NCBI GenBank assembly: GCA_026874595.1
Contig: CM049314.1
Location: 16,360,729-16,424,728 of the forward strand
Length of the DNA stretch: 64,000 bases
Direction: 5' to 3'
DNA from: Sipunculus nudus
Taxonomy: Eukaryota > Annelida > Sipuncula > Golfingiida > Sipunculidae
Each line of letters begins with the position of its first letter. Position 1 is the stretch's first letter. The notes below the pieces were generated by a model, which was not told the DNA's origin, ran no database searches, and saw only the letters and a list, made by a program, of their open reading frames with translations. The position numbers and the translations under genes are program-made. Positions 37,617 through 46,639 of the stretch are shown piece after piece.

Positions 37617-38746
37617 TCATCTATATCGCTTTCCTCCGACGTTTCTTTGCCGCATTTCTTAATGTAATTCAAAAGGATTTCAGCTGTTTCCTGTTGGTTT
37701 TTCATCATAGCTGACTGTATGGGTGTCCAGCCGTCGGACGACTTAACGTGTACGTCTGCGCCGCATCTCTCGATCAGGCACCGAACCATGGTACTCAAAC
37801 CGGCTGCAGCTGCTATGTGCAGTGCCGTTCTGCCACTGCGGGTTTCCCGTTGGTTTACGTCCGCTCCCAACTTGTTTACCAGGTGAACCGTCAGTTCCTC
37901 CACCCCGCAAGCTGCTGCGAGGTGCATAAATCCCAGACCTTCCTTGTTTACCGCGTCCATGTCTTGAGGTAACTTGGTGAACGGCACAAAGTATGGGATG
38001 TTCAACATCTCTTCCCCCAGGACTGCTGTCAGGCATTTAACGGTCGACAGGTCACCTCGTGCGCAGGCTATGTGGAGGGGCGTGTTACCATCTGAGTCCC
38101 GAGCCTCTAAAACAGCACCGTGCATGACCAGTTGCCTTGCCAAGCATGCCTGTCCTTTCATGACAGCCAAATGGAGGCACGTTCGGCCTTTCTTGTTGGG
38201 AATGTTCAACACAGCATAGCATTCCTGTCCTTTCACATAGCAGCTCGGTCCTTTCAGCCCTGCCAGTATACGGGAAACCACATCATACCTACCCTCTTCG
38301 ATTAGCCTGTGCAGCGCAGTCCTCCCAGTTTCGTCTGTGCGACGCAACTGTTCCTGAGTGTATCTTTCTCCCGCGCCTGTGTTCTTAACATCGGGTACCA
38401 CGCCTGCGTCTGCTTCTGACAGCACGCAGTCATTCATACTACACGCCATGTCTTCCATGTCAGAATCGTCATCCATCTCTTCACTGAAACCTACGTCGTC
38501 GTCATCAACCGGAACACCGGCGTAGAACGCGGCTAGTGCTGCTGCTGCGCGTGGGTTTGCGCGTGCCATCTGGAGCGACTCATCCATAAGGCCACGGTGA
38601 ATATGTCCTGGAAGTTCCTGCTGAAAACTCCATCCTACGGCTCCTAAATCATCGTCAGCGTCATCTTCTTCGTCGTCCATGTTATGTATATTGTCTAACA
38701 TCCGTTGAAAGCGCGGGTTTTCCCTGTTAAACCGCTCTCGTGACAT
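37610..38746 (-). CDS. IkB-like ankyrin-repeat protein, 378 aa
   Basis: A 378-residue protein from an ATG at 38746. The first ~130 residues are very acidic (DDEEDDADDDLG, DDDDVGFSEEMDDDSDMED) with an Ala-rich patch, and lack a DSGxxS motif. Six ankyrin repeats follow (TGRTALHRLIEEG, GRTCLHLAVMKG, DGNTPLHIACARG, insert, GLGFMHLAAACG, GRTALHIAAAAG, DGWTPIQSAMMK), in the IkB/Cactus order with the same insert between the third and fourth repeats as its neighbours. The C-terminus is acidic. Third of the tandem group; divergence among the three suggests old duplications. Likely a Rel/NF-kB inhibitor. Confidence 0.87.
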   Translation of the reverse strand: MSRERFNRENPRFQRMLDNIHNMDDEEDDADDDLGAVGWSFQQELPGHIHRGLMDESLQMARANPRAAAALAAFYAGVPVDDDDVGFSEEMDDDSDMEDMACSMNDCVLSEADAGVVPDVKNTGAGERYTQEQLRRTDETGRTALHRLIEEGRYDVVSRILAGLKGPSCYVKGQECYAVLNIPNKKGRTCLHLAVMKGQACLARQLVMHGAVLEARDSDGNTPLHIACARGDLSTVKCLTAVLGEEMLNIPYFVPFTKLPQDMDAVNKEGLGFMHLAAACGVEELTVHLVNKLGADVNQRETRSGRTALHIAAAAGLSTMVRCLIERCGADVHVKSSDGWTPIQSAMMKNQQETAEILLNYIKKCGKETSEESDIDEC

Positions 38747-39069
38747 TGCTGAAACACGCCTGTATTACAGTGTGACCGTGTCGATTGCACTGTGGGTTTT
38801 ATTAGTATTCGTCGGCTGACGACATGTGGCCCGTCCGTGTTTCAGTGCAAAGTCTGGTCAAGACGGGGCGTAGCTGTACACGTGCAACGCAAATACATGC
38901 GACATTGACTCCGCCCACGGCATGTGACGTCAAACGCCAGTCACCCGCTTGCTTATAAAGCTAGACTCATTTCGTTCAGTGCGGTCCAGACAGGAGGAGG
39001 CGTCATAATTGACGACACGCACAACCGCTCGGTTGTCTTTATATCATTATACAGAAAAGTCGGTGTGTC
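38747..39069. promoter_or_regulatory. Divergent promoter region
   Basis: Between the third ankyrin gene (minus) and the 155-residue gene (plus). A TATA box (TATAAAG) lies at about 38953-38959 on the plus strand, some 110 bp above the plus ATG. The minus-side element is unclear. Confidence 0.45.
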
Positions 39070-39537
39070 ATGGGTGCCATGTTCAGCAGGTCTCGGCATT
39101 ACGTTACCCACGAAGACCCCGAAGATGTTAATGACGTCGTTCATAACGAAACTTCCCAAGTACAGTGGTACATCGGAGAAGGCGAACCGACGCATAAGAA
39201 TACAATCCCTAGCACACTGGACCGTGCTACGTGCAGGGAGGAACGTTCTACGCTTGAACAGGCGGAGAAGTCTGACACAAGCATGACAGATGGTGGTGAA
39301 ACGAGTACACGAGCACGCACACTCCGCCGTCGCGGGAGAGGACGTCGAAACCCATTGTCGGGCCACACGCCGGACCAGACCCAGAGTTCCTGGACACCAC
39401 GTACAACGGGAGTGATGGTTGGGAGGTTACAAAAAATGACGCAACTTTTGCATGAGATGAGGGAAGACCTAACACAGATGGACAGGATCTTGTCCGAAAT
39501 GACACCGGGAAAGGTCGAGGTCTCCAAAAAAGAGTAA
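39070..39537 (+). CDS. Small basic protein with possible N-myristoylation, 155 aa
   Basis: A 155-residue ORF from an ATG at 39070. It starts MGAMFSRS: Gly at 2 and Ser at 6 fit an N-myristoylation signal, as in membrane-binding tegument proteins such as herpesvirus UL11. An Arg-rich stretch (RARTLRRRGRGRR) lies at about 78-90, and a helical, coiled-coil-like C-terminus follows (LQKMTQLLHEMREDLTQMDRILSEM). It probably sits at membranes if the fatty acid is added. Poly(A) signal at 39630-39635. A second Met at residue 4 is a less favoured start. Family unknown. Confidence 0.7.
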   Translation: MGAMFSRSRHYVTHEDPEDVNDVVHNETSQVQWYIGEGEPTHKNTIPSTLDRATCREERSTLEQAEKSDTSMTDGGETSTRARTLRRRGRGRRNPLSGHTPDQTQSSWTPRTTGVMVGRLQKMTQLLHEMREDLTQMDRILSEMTPGKVEVSKKE

Positions 39538-40122
39538 CACAGGTCGGACATGCATGGTTCTCCGTTTCATTGTACCTGACAGTGTTTTGTTACCGAAGTA
39601 CTGCGTGATGAAGCATGTAATTAAACCAAAATAAACACAACTTTGATATTATTGAGTGTATTTTTCGTACTGATACCTGCCATACGTTTCCATACATACA
39701 TACATATAACCTTCATATGCACGTAACATACACCGGGAGCTCCCCCGCCTTTTGTTCCTGTTGCGATTCATCAGGTGCGTGATTCATGTTTGTGTGATTC
39801 ATGTTTGGGTGTGTGTAAATGTGGCATGCGTAAAGAACGACAGACACCCGTTAAAGCAGGACAATATTTTTACTGCGTGCAAATCAAGCATACATACAAA
39901 ACAATAAACATGGCGCTGAGATGAAGCACAGTATTTGACGTGACGGAAAGGACAGTGTCCTTAAAAACCAATGTTAAGTCGCCTTCAGTCATGTTTTAAG
40001 AAGAAATGTTCATTCGTTTAAATTTCTGTCGTTTAAATTTAAAATCAAATTAGACCATGCTCTTTTTTCCAACAAAACATAAAGGCCGTCGACTGGATAT
40101 AAACTGTTTTTTTTTTTATGAT
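39538..40122. other. Intergenic, no gene seen
   Basis: It contains the poly(A) signal of the 155-residue gene (39630-39635). The rest is AT-rich, with TTTAAATT tracts around 40015-40050 and a poly-T run at 40109-40118. Confidence 0.5.
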
Positions 40123-40905
40123 CTATACGTTTTCTCCACTGGAATGCTCATTCTGGTGACGTCGTTTCCGTGACTTTGCGTTTTTACGTGTACGCGTTTT
40201 ATGTTTTCTGTCGCCGTGAGTGTCTCTTGAGCGTTTTCTACGGGTGCCGTGTGTACTGGTTGATACGACAGGGATGGGGCGCGTGCATGTGTTGCCTGAG
40301 TAATGGGCGTCATCAGGCGTAGTGTTCTCTGTCGCGTATTCACTCGAGTATCTCGACGCGTATCCTGTCAGGTATCTCGTTGCGTGCAATAGACGTAGCA
40401 GCACACGCCAGTGCGCGCAGTCTTTGAGATAACGCGGGTCTTCCGGTTTAAAACCACGCCTCTCTCCTGTCCAGGACACGAAGTACAGACACTCACCTTC
40501 TAAAAGCTGACAGGAACGTGTAAGCTGCAACCCCTTTGTTCTCACGAGCAGCGGGAGGTTGCTCATGTACGAACATCCCAACATTCTGCATATGCTTTGC
40601 ATATACGGCATCATGTAGCATATATACGTGTCCTTGTGCAGCAGGCAGGAACGTCCTGCGTGGAATCTGTCCTCGTGTTCTTTGCGATGCCAGATGTCGC
40701 CGAAATTCATTCTGCACACAGAACAGGCGGAGATCGGGTCAGCGAACCAAGGCAGATGAGATACAACAACATGCGAGCGGAGGCATGATACCGAAACCCC
40801 GCAGATGCCGCAAACCTCTAGCTCTGGAGCAGTACGTCCTCTTTCATTCTTCTCAAACATGCTTGTGTAGTCATCGGACAGCTCTAGTATATCATCCATT
40901 TTCAT
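40123..40905 (-). CDS. C2H2 zinc-finger protein, 260 aa
   Basis: A 260-residue protein from an ATG at 40905 (another ATG two codons in); the frame extends upstream only to a GTG. Two zinc fingers stand near the N-terminus. The first is C32, C35, H45, H50. The second is C61, C64, H77, H82, which fits the classical CX2CX12HX4H exactly. The C-terminal ~55 residues are strongly basic (TRRKRSRDTHGDRKHKTRTRKNAKSRKRR), likely a nuclear-localisation and nucleic-acid-binding tail. Probably a nuclear regulator of transcription. The source of the finger domain is unknown. Confidence 0.8.
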   Translation of the reverse strand: MKMDDILELSDDYTSMFEKNERGRTAPELEVCGICGVSVSCLRSHVVVSHLPWFADPISACSVCRMNFGDIWHRKEHEDRFHAGRSCLLHKDTYICYMMPYMQSICRMLGCSYMSNLPLLVRTKGLQLTRSCQLLEGECLYFVSWTGERRGFKPEDPRYLKDCAHWRVLLRLLHATRYLTGYASRYSSEYATENTTPDDAHYSGNTCTRPIPVVSTSTHGTRRKRSRDTHGDRKHKTRTRKNAKSRKRRHQNEHSSGENV

Positions 40906-41031
40906 ATATGTATGCACGGATGAAGGCACACTGCACACGAAGTGATAACCTTGACAGTCTCACTCTGTATTGACGTCTGAGCTCACTCCAACCACTACAT
41001 ATATTATATATGCACGTACGATACGCTTACG

Positions 41032-41583
41032 TCAGCATGAAGACCACGCTCGACATGTACATCCACTCCTGTACCGCGTACGGTTCTGTAATATAGGTAA
41101 ACCGATCTCGCGCCTGTACAAAACGGTCACTGCATTTACAGGCCTGTGCATCCAGTAACGGGACACCTTCTCATGAAATCGTCTAGCGCGTCTTTCACCG
41201 CATGCCAGGTCTGTAAGCCAGACCGATTTTCCCAACAGCCGTTTCCATTCGACATCAGTTACACACGGCACCTGCATCCTATCGCACTGCCATCCGCAAA
41301 ACACACAAGGAAAACAGGAGTAACCCAAGATTTCACCATAGATGTGAGGAGCACGAATATCACCTACCAGATGAAATAAGGAGGCACATCCGTCCAATGG
41401 TTCGATGCAGACGCATAACAGGCAATCCAGTGACTCATCTAGCGTGGTGTGTTCTCCTGGAAAATGATGGCTTCCAGGAGAGCATGGTCGATTAGTGTCA
41501 TATGTCTTCCTGTATCCGCACAAGACGCACGTGTCATAATTTTCATGTGTCGCCGCAGGGTACATGTGAACGAAAACAGCCAT
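41032..41583 (-). CDS. Cys-rich protein, 183 aa
   Basis: The ATG at 41583 (MAVFVHMYP) is chosen because a TATA box (minus strand, 41638-41643) lies 55 bp upstream; the frame stays open to an ATG at 41712, but that lies above the TATA box. Paired cysteines (CVLCGY, LDCLLCVC, CFPCVFCGWQC) and several His suggest two or more zinc sites, perhaps RING- or treble-clef-like; no exact known pattern fits. No signal peptide or membrane span. Nearby small genes of similar style suggest an accessory block. Confidence 0.68.
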   Translation of the reverse strand: MAVFVHMYPAATHENYDTCVLCGYRKTYDTNRPCSPGSHHFPGEHTTLDESLDCLLCVCIEPLDGCASLFHLVGDIRAPHIYGEILGYSCFPCVFCGWQCDRMQVPCVTDVEWKRLLGKSVWLTDLACGERRARRFHEKVSRYWMHRPVNAVTVLYRREIGLPILQNRTRYRSGCTCRAWSSC

Positions 41584-41637
41584 GGTGACGGGTCGAAATG
41601 CATGCGAGTCTGAGGGGTTAGTTCTTTGTTTGTACAC

Positions 41638-41643
41638 TTTTAT
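41638..41643 (-). promoter_or_regulatory. TATA box of the Cys-rich gene
   Basis: The minus strand reads GATATAAAAG, 55 bp above the ATG at 41583. Confidence 0.6.
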
Positions 41644-41784
41644 ATCATCGTCGGCCGAATAAATTGCGCCCCATAACTGTATATCACAAAGAGAAGCAAA
41701 AGCGTGATTCATTTTCTGTGCATCAGGTTACCTCCAAAGCATGATTCGTCCTCAGCTCTGTCCAGCTGGACATCCATCTTCTAT

Positions 41785-42693
41785 TCATTCTGTGGATTTT
41801 TTTGGACCAGCAGTTCCCTGTGCAACATCCAACGGCCTCTCAGACGGTTTTTTGATCATTTCCACAGATACCCCCGAATGCGATTCCCCTGCAGGCTTCC
41901 CAAGTTTGTCCAGTTTGTCATGATTTTCGGATACCCATTGCTGGCATTCAGAGCATGCACAAAAAAAAGACGATCCGTTGGAGAAATTTGCTAACTTAAC
42001 AGGTATAGCTCCTGATGGGCCTTCCACTAATGCATCAAATTTCTCCACAATAGTCGGAGCTGGGTTGCGTGCAGTCGCACCTGTTTTAGTCGCACCTTGT
42101 TTTGCCGCACCTTGTTATGCCGCACCTTGTTTTGCCACACCTGTTTTTGCCGCACCTTGTTTAGCCGCACCTTGTTTTCCCTTCTGTTCCTGTTCCAACG
42201 TTTTTGAGGGCGGTAAGAACACATGAATGGTGATGTCTGATGCTCCATCTCCTACGTCCTTTTCATCAGGTTTGTCGGCCTTTTGTTCACGCGATTCAGC
42301 TGTTTGTGCAGGTTTGTCGGTCTTTTTGTCACGTGATTCAGCTGTTTGTGCAGCTGCTGCTGCTGCTGCTTTAGGGGCATCGTTACGTTCACATTCGTTT
42401 TTCTTGTCGTGTCCAGAATCACACTGGGACTGTATAGGACGTGACACTCTCTCTTTTAACTTTTCAACCCGGTCTGTCAAATCGGAAACACGTTTGGTCA
42501 GGCTGTCGATGTCTTTCTTGAGTAATCCTTCCATTCGGTCGAGTCCGGAGTGGATCATTTGCTCGGTCTGCTTACGATTAAGCTTCTGGTGCATAATGGG
42601 ACGCACAATCTGCTTGCCTCTCCTTTTGTCACGGGCTGCGATTTCCTCTTTCGTCTGAAGTGTAAACATGTCGTTCCCCTCGGCGCGATCCAT
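41785..42693 (-). pseudogene. Coiled-coil/repeat protein with an in-frame nonsense codon
   Basis: The frame opens at an ATG at 42693 and runs 192 codons: a helical start, a coiled coil at about residues 50-85 (IDSLTKRVSDLTDRVEKLKERV), a Lys/Ala/Gln-rich linker with two near-identical AQTAESR units, then 15-bp repeats encoding KQGAA-type pentapeptides. A TAA at 42115-42117 falls within one repeat, where sister units carry AAA. The same frame is then open for a further 109 codons to a stop at 41785-41787, with non-repetitive sequence including a CACSEC pair and an acidic tail. The downstream part therefore looks like the true C-terminus cut off by one base change. Alternatives are a real short protein, a polymorphism or a read error. 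Confidence 0.7.
42075..42180 (-). repeat. 15-bp coding repeats, seven units
   Basis: Units of the form GCAAAACAAGGTGCG (minus strand) are repeated about seven times with point changes. One unit has AAA changed to the stop TAA at 42115-42117. Confidence 0.85.
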
Positions 42694-42928
42694 CGTGTAG
42701 AGAGACTGTAGCGTGTCTGCCACACTCCCCTCGCGCCAACGCTTAAATACCCTTCAAGGCTGAGTCATGCACCACGAGTCATGCACCGCGGGAGTGTCAA
42801 GCGACTTGTTTACACTTGAGAACACAAGAGCCGAAGCGGTCACGTGAGCTGAACAAACAAAAAAAAGCAATTCATGTCACAGTACCGGTTAATCGTCTGC
42901 AGCACGTCAACGTTCCTGTCGAGGCAAG

Positions 42929-43468
42929 TTACAAGCGCATCAGGTCATACCCTAGTTTCTGCACCGTATCAGTGATTGGAGAAGCCAAGTCCTGAGAGCC
43001 GGTGTAATGTAGGATGGCTTCGAGGATGATCCAATCTTCGAGGGGCCGTCGTTCCATGTGCGACATGAACTGCGATCGCTGCTTCCTCAAAACAGGAGTC
43101 TTTTCCGTGATGATGTCTAACGTGGTTTTGCTGATGATTCCCCAGTGGAGGGCGTACTGAACCTCGTCGGGGACGTGCAGGAATACACGTTTCTCTGCCT
43201 GCACAAACGGCAGTCGCACGTCTCGGGACAATTTCCTAACGAACTTCTCATTCACCTGGTAACGCTTTCTGATCTCGTCCGCATGTGTTGGGCCGTGGGG
43301 GTACTTCTGCAGTAGCGCCCACAAGTCCGCATTCTGTCCTGTGCCGCTCGAGAGGAGGGCTTGCTCGTAACTAGGCGGAGGCTCATGTCTATAGGCCTGC
43401 CCGTAAGGAGGCAAAGCGATGTTAGGTAGCGGTAGATCTGCGCAGTTCACTGTGCTGTTTGATGCCAT
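42929..43468 (-). CDS. Accessory protein with PPxY motif, 179 aa
   Basis: The ATG at 43468 (MASNSTVNC) is chosen because a TATA box (43510-43517) sits about 40 bp upstream, too close to an in-frame ATG at 43498. The Pro-rich N-terminus contains PPPSY (PPSY at residues 31-34), a PPxY late-domain-type motif that binds the WW domains of NEDD4-family ubiquitin ligases and is used by many enveloped viruses for budding or trafficking. The rest is helical and charged with no membrane span. The first ~30 residues and the bases above them match the plus-strand gene at 44108, so the two share an ancestral leader. Confidence 0.72.
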   Translation of the reverse strand: MASNSTVNCADLPLPNIALPPYGQAYRHEPPPSYEQALLSSGTGQNADLWALLQKYPHGPTHADEIRKRYQVNEKFVRKLSRDVRLPFVQAEKRVFLHVPDEVQYALHWGIISKTTLDIITEKTPVLRKQRSQFMSHMERRPLEDWIILEAILHYTGSQDLASPITDTVQKLGYDLMRL

Positions 43469-43509
43469 TATCGACCGAGGAATGACAACCGGGACCATGT
43501 GCCTCGTAA

Positions 43510-43517
43510 CTTATACG
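43510..43517 (-). promoter_or_regulatory. TATA box of the PPxY gene
   Basis: The minus strand reads CGTATAAG. Confidence 0.55.
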
Positions 43518-43599
43518 TTATGAGGAAAGTCGTATCACACTGTGCTGGCAGCAGCCCTCACAAACCACACACGTTCACCAAGTCATACACACGCCTGTC

Positions 43600-43848
43600 C
43601 TGTGTCCTTAATCCGTCACATACACCCGTAAACAAGCTCATTAATCTTTCCTTGTCTGCCACGTCACGGCCTTGGAAACGTAGCAAGCTGTTTACGTATT
43701 GTTATAACTACCGTTGTTTCATACTGCTCCGTGACCTGCGTTGTTTCATACTGCTCCGTGATCTGAATCCGTCACATTCACCCGTAAACAAGCCAATCAA
43801 TCATTTTTCCTTGTCTAACACGTCACGTCCTTGAAAACGTAGTAAACC
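43600..43848 (-). repeat. Inverted copies of the 129-bp repeat (left arm)
   Basis: Two units in opposite orientation to the array at 44909-45325, sharing for example CCCGTAAACAAG and CGTAGTAAAC-type segments. Between them a ~30-bp stretch containing TTTCATACTGCTCCGTGA is duplicated. Unit starts are about 156 bp apart instead of 129. Confidence 0.75.
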
Positions 43849-43966
43849 AGGACTGATCAGTCATGTTGATAACCGGTGACTGTGATACTTCCCGGACACA
43901 GTAGAGACGTTTGTGTCGTGGCTGTTGTGCTCACGTCTGTTGCGTGTGCAGTATGAATTATTTTTG

Positions 43967-43978
43967 CCCCCCCCCCCA
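43967..43978. repeat. Poly-C run (12 C)
   Basis: Lies just upstream of the TATA box at 43992 in the shared promoter region of the head-to-head pair. Between 43849 and 44107 I otherwise see only promoter sequence. Confidence 0.7.
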
Positions 43979-43991
43979 CTTACACCACACG

Positions 43992-43998
43992 TATAAAA
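43992..43998 (+). promoter_or_regulatory. TATA box of the 44108 gene
   Basis: TATAAAA, 110 bp above the ATG at 44108. Confidence 0.6.
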
Positions 43999-44107
43999 GT
44001 TTCTCGGTGTCTCATGCAGAACCATACCAGTGCTGCTGCCCCTTCTGGCCACAGGAGTTATCAGTTAAAATACACACGTGGTCCTGGCTGCCATTCCCCA
44101 GTCTATC

Positions 44108-44665
44108 ATGGCATTGAAGAGCATCGGACAGTGCGGAGATCCCCCGTTACCAACTGCGCCTCTACCACAAACTGTGCCCTCGCCTAGTGATGAAGAGATC
44201 GTCGACCCCACCGGGCAACAAACCCAAGATGGTTGGCAATGTCTGCACTGTCAAACACTGTTTAGGAGGTGGGACTGGTTACTCGGCCGCATTCCGGCAC
44301 AGTCCCGGTTCATCCGGCACGTTTGGGGGGAATGGGACTGTTACAAGGACTATTACGACAACGGCCGATTAACTATGTGCAAGGGCGTAGCCGACTGGTG
44401 GAAAGAACAGTTTGTTCGGCACTGTTTCCCGTCTTACGCCCGGGAGATCAATCTCCGCCACTTCAGATTGGGTGTCAGGTACGACGGGCTTCCCTGTCTC
44501 GTATCCGTGAACGACACACCTGGTCAACAGTACTACATGGCATGGTTTGCGAAAAGGCGGATGAAAAAAGCGAAGGTACCACCGAAGGCTGCTTCTGTCC
44601 TGATAGACCACGACGTAACGGTGGTCGAGACGAAGGATGTTGGTACCAGTGAGGACGCTGCGTAA
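44108..44665 (+). CDS. Accessory protein, leader shared with the PPxY gene, 185 aa
   Basis: The ATG at 44108 (MALKSIGQC) follows an in-frame GTG at 44078; the TATA box is at 43992. The first ~30 residues are Pro-rich and resemble those of the head-to-head neighbour, but the PPxY motif is absent. The body holds a CLHC pair, several Trp (RRWDWLL, VADWWKEQF) and a basic AKRRMKKAK stretch near residue 155. No membrane span or signal peptide. The gene lies between the two inverted repeat arms (43600-43848 and 44909-45325). Function unknown. Confidence 0.72.
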   Translation: MALKSIGQCGDPPLPTAPLPQTVPSPSDEEIVDPTGQQTQDGWQCLHCQTLFRRWDWLLGRIPAQSRFIRHVWGEWDCYKDYYDNGRLTMCKGVADWWKEQFVRHCFPSYAREINLRHFRLGVRYDGLPCLVSVNDTPGQQYYMAWFAKRRMKKAKVPPKAASVLIDHDVTVVETKDVGTSEDAA

Positions 44666-44908
44666 GATGCGTGTGACGCCAGGTATGGTGAACAAGCGTT
44701 TGACAGATGTATTGTATATGACGTGAGCGTGTAAAACCGAATGTTTATAACACTTGACCAGATTGCCGAGTCATGCATATGTTTTCACGCCACAAGTTAA
44801 AACGAAACGAATGACTCATATTGTGTACAGGAATCAGTGCTGCAGCCCAGTACATGTCAGCGTGACAGGTGTAGAGCATTCCATAACTAGAGCGTATACT
44901 TTCAACGT

Positions 44909-45325
44909 GCTACGTTTTCAAGGACGTGGTGTGGCAGACAAGAGATGATTAATTGTCTTGTTTACGGGTGAATGTGACATATTCAGGTCACAGAGCAGTA
45001 TGAAACCAGGATAGCTTGATACATACGTAAACAAGATGCTACGTTTTCAAGGACGCAACGTGTCAGACAAGAGATGATTGATTGTCTTGTTTACGGGTGA
45101 ATGTGACATATTCAGGTCACAGAGCAGTATGAAACGACGGTAGTTATAACAATATGTAAACAACTTGCTACGTTTCCAAGGCCGTGACGTGGCAGACAAG
45201 AGATGATTCATTGTCTTGTTTACGGGTTATTGTGACTTATTCAGGTCACAGAACAGTATGAAACCAGGATAGCTTGAGACATACGTAAACAACCTGCTAC
45301 GTTTCCAAGGACGAGATGTGTCAGA
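44909..45325 (+). repeat. 129-bp tandem repeat, about 3.2 units (right arm)
   Basis: GCTACGTTTYCAAGGAC recurs at 44909, 45038, 45167 and 45296, an exact 129-bp period. Units contain CACGT, GTTTACGGG and TTCAGGTCAC segments that may bind proteins. Inverted copies at 43600-43848 make this an inverted-repeat pair around one gene. The gap from 44666 to 44908 has no gene. A regulatory array or a replication-origin element is possible. Confidence 0.85.
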
Positions 45326-45827
45326 GAAGACGGGTACAGCAAAAACCATTCGTCACCCAGATGTATATTTTAGGCACATCCAATGCGAATGCACGAACAT
45401 CGTTTGAACAGCCAGATGTTATATGGATCTGATCAACCAGATACGACAAACATACTTATAGATGTTGATAACACTTGATACTTCCAAACTCAGAAAACGA
45501 AATTTTAAATAAATACATATGTGACAATATTCCAAAAATGTGTCTAAAAACTTGTTTTACTCGTTATTTTTAACAATGTTTTGCCTGAATCTACGTCACT
45601 ATACGTGTGGAACTTATCACATGGAACTTATATAATGAATAAAATATGAAAGTTTTCACGGTCTTCTTTATGCCATGATCATCCGCATATGTGATTCATG
45701 ATTATTTTCTGATACATTTTATAAATACATACAGACACACAAAACATCCAGTTCAATTAAAGTATGTAGTCCGCACAAATGTTGTTTCATGTGTGCAACA
45801 TGAATCAGATAAATCCGTTGTCTATCT
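45326..45827. other. AT-rich spacer, no gene seen
   Basis: Clearly more AT-rich than the viral coding region. I see no supported ORF. It borders the large palindrome. Confidence 0.5.
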
Positions 45828-46076
45828 GATATAGTTCCACTTGTCGTCGGCAGGTGGCGATACTGACGCCAACATATTGGTCAGCAACACAAAATGACCA
45901 TTTGCCGGACAACGGTCTACACAACATTTACGAAATATATGCTAAAATCTTTGGAAAAATATGCTTCAAGCGTTCAACGAGTAACATTTGCGATATCTTT
46001 TTCAGTTTGCGCGTACATCTTGCACAAACGTGAAATCTGCCGCACACCAAAGATTTCAATGTGTCCACAACCCTAC

Positions 46077-46084
46077 TATATAAG
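46077..46084 (+). promoter_or_regulatory. Inward-facing TATA box, left palindrome arm
   Basis: TATATAAG in a conserved block of the outer arm, pointing into the palindrome. The mirror copy is at 48929-48936 on the minus strand. Confidence 0.45.
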
Positions 46085-46254
46085 CAGGCCGAGTCTATTA
46101 TACTATCAGTTGAGAGCGCTCTATGGGCGCTTTTGGGTCCCAGACGGCTCCCCTGTGGGGGAGGGGGCGGCCCCTCCCTCTGCCTTATGTCAAGAAGTAG
46201 TAGAGTTGTGGACCAGGGGTCGGATGTGTGGTTCAAGTCAGAAATGGACCGGTT

Positions 46255-46490
46255 GTAGGTCGGTCGGATGTGAAAGGTCGATTGGGGTCGACGAGGTCGG
46301 AGGTGAAAGGTCAACAGGGGTCGCCGGGGGGGGGGGGAACAAGAAGACCTAGGTGGGATCGGGTGAAAGGTCAGCAGGGGTCGCCTGGGGGGGGGGAACA
46401 GGGGAGTTGTGAGTGGGATCGGGTCGGAGGTGAAAGGTCAACAGGGGTCACAAGGGGGGGGGAACAGGGGAGTTGTAGTGGGTTCGTATA
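46255..46490 (+). repeat. GGGG-rich minisatellite, left arm
   Basis: About four units of 50-65 bp containing GTGAAAGGTCAACAGGGGTC followed by a run of G and GGAACAGGGGAGTT. The matching array in the right arm is 48430-48660 in opposite orientation, with poly-C runs. Confidence 0.75.
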
Positions 46491-46639
46491 CGGATGTGAA
46501 TGGTTAAAGAGTGATCGTCAGGTATCATCGGTACTGGGAAAGCCAACGGTGTGCAACGCATGTCAAAGCACAATGGGATCGTTCCGATCACCACAGAGTC
46601 TCCCCTGGGGCCGAGGCCCCTATAGAGGTTTCTCCACAG

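Noticed and set aside
45894-46352. 152-codon ORF in the left palindrome arm
   Set aside because: The mirror copy in the right arm has a stop at the matching place; composition looks non-coding and it runs into repeats.
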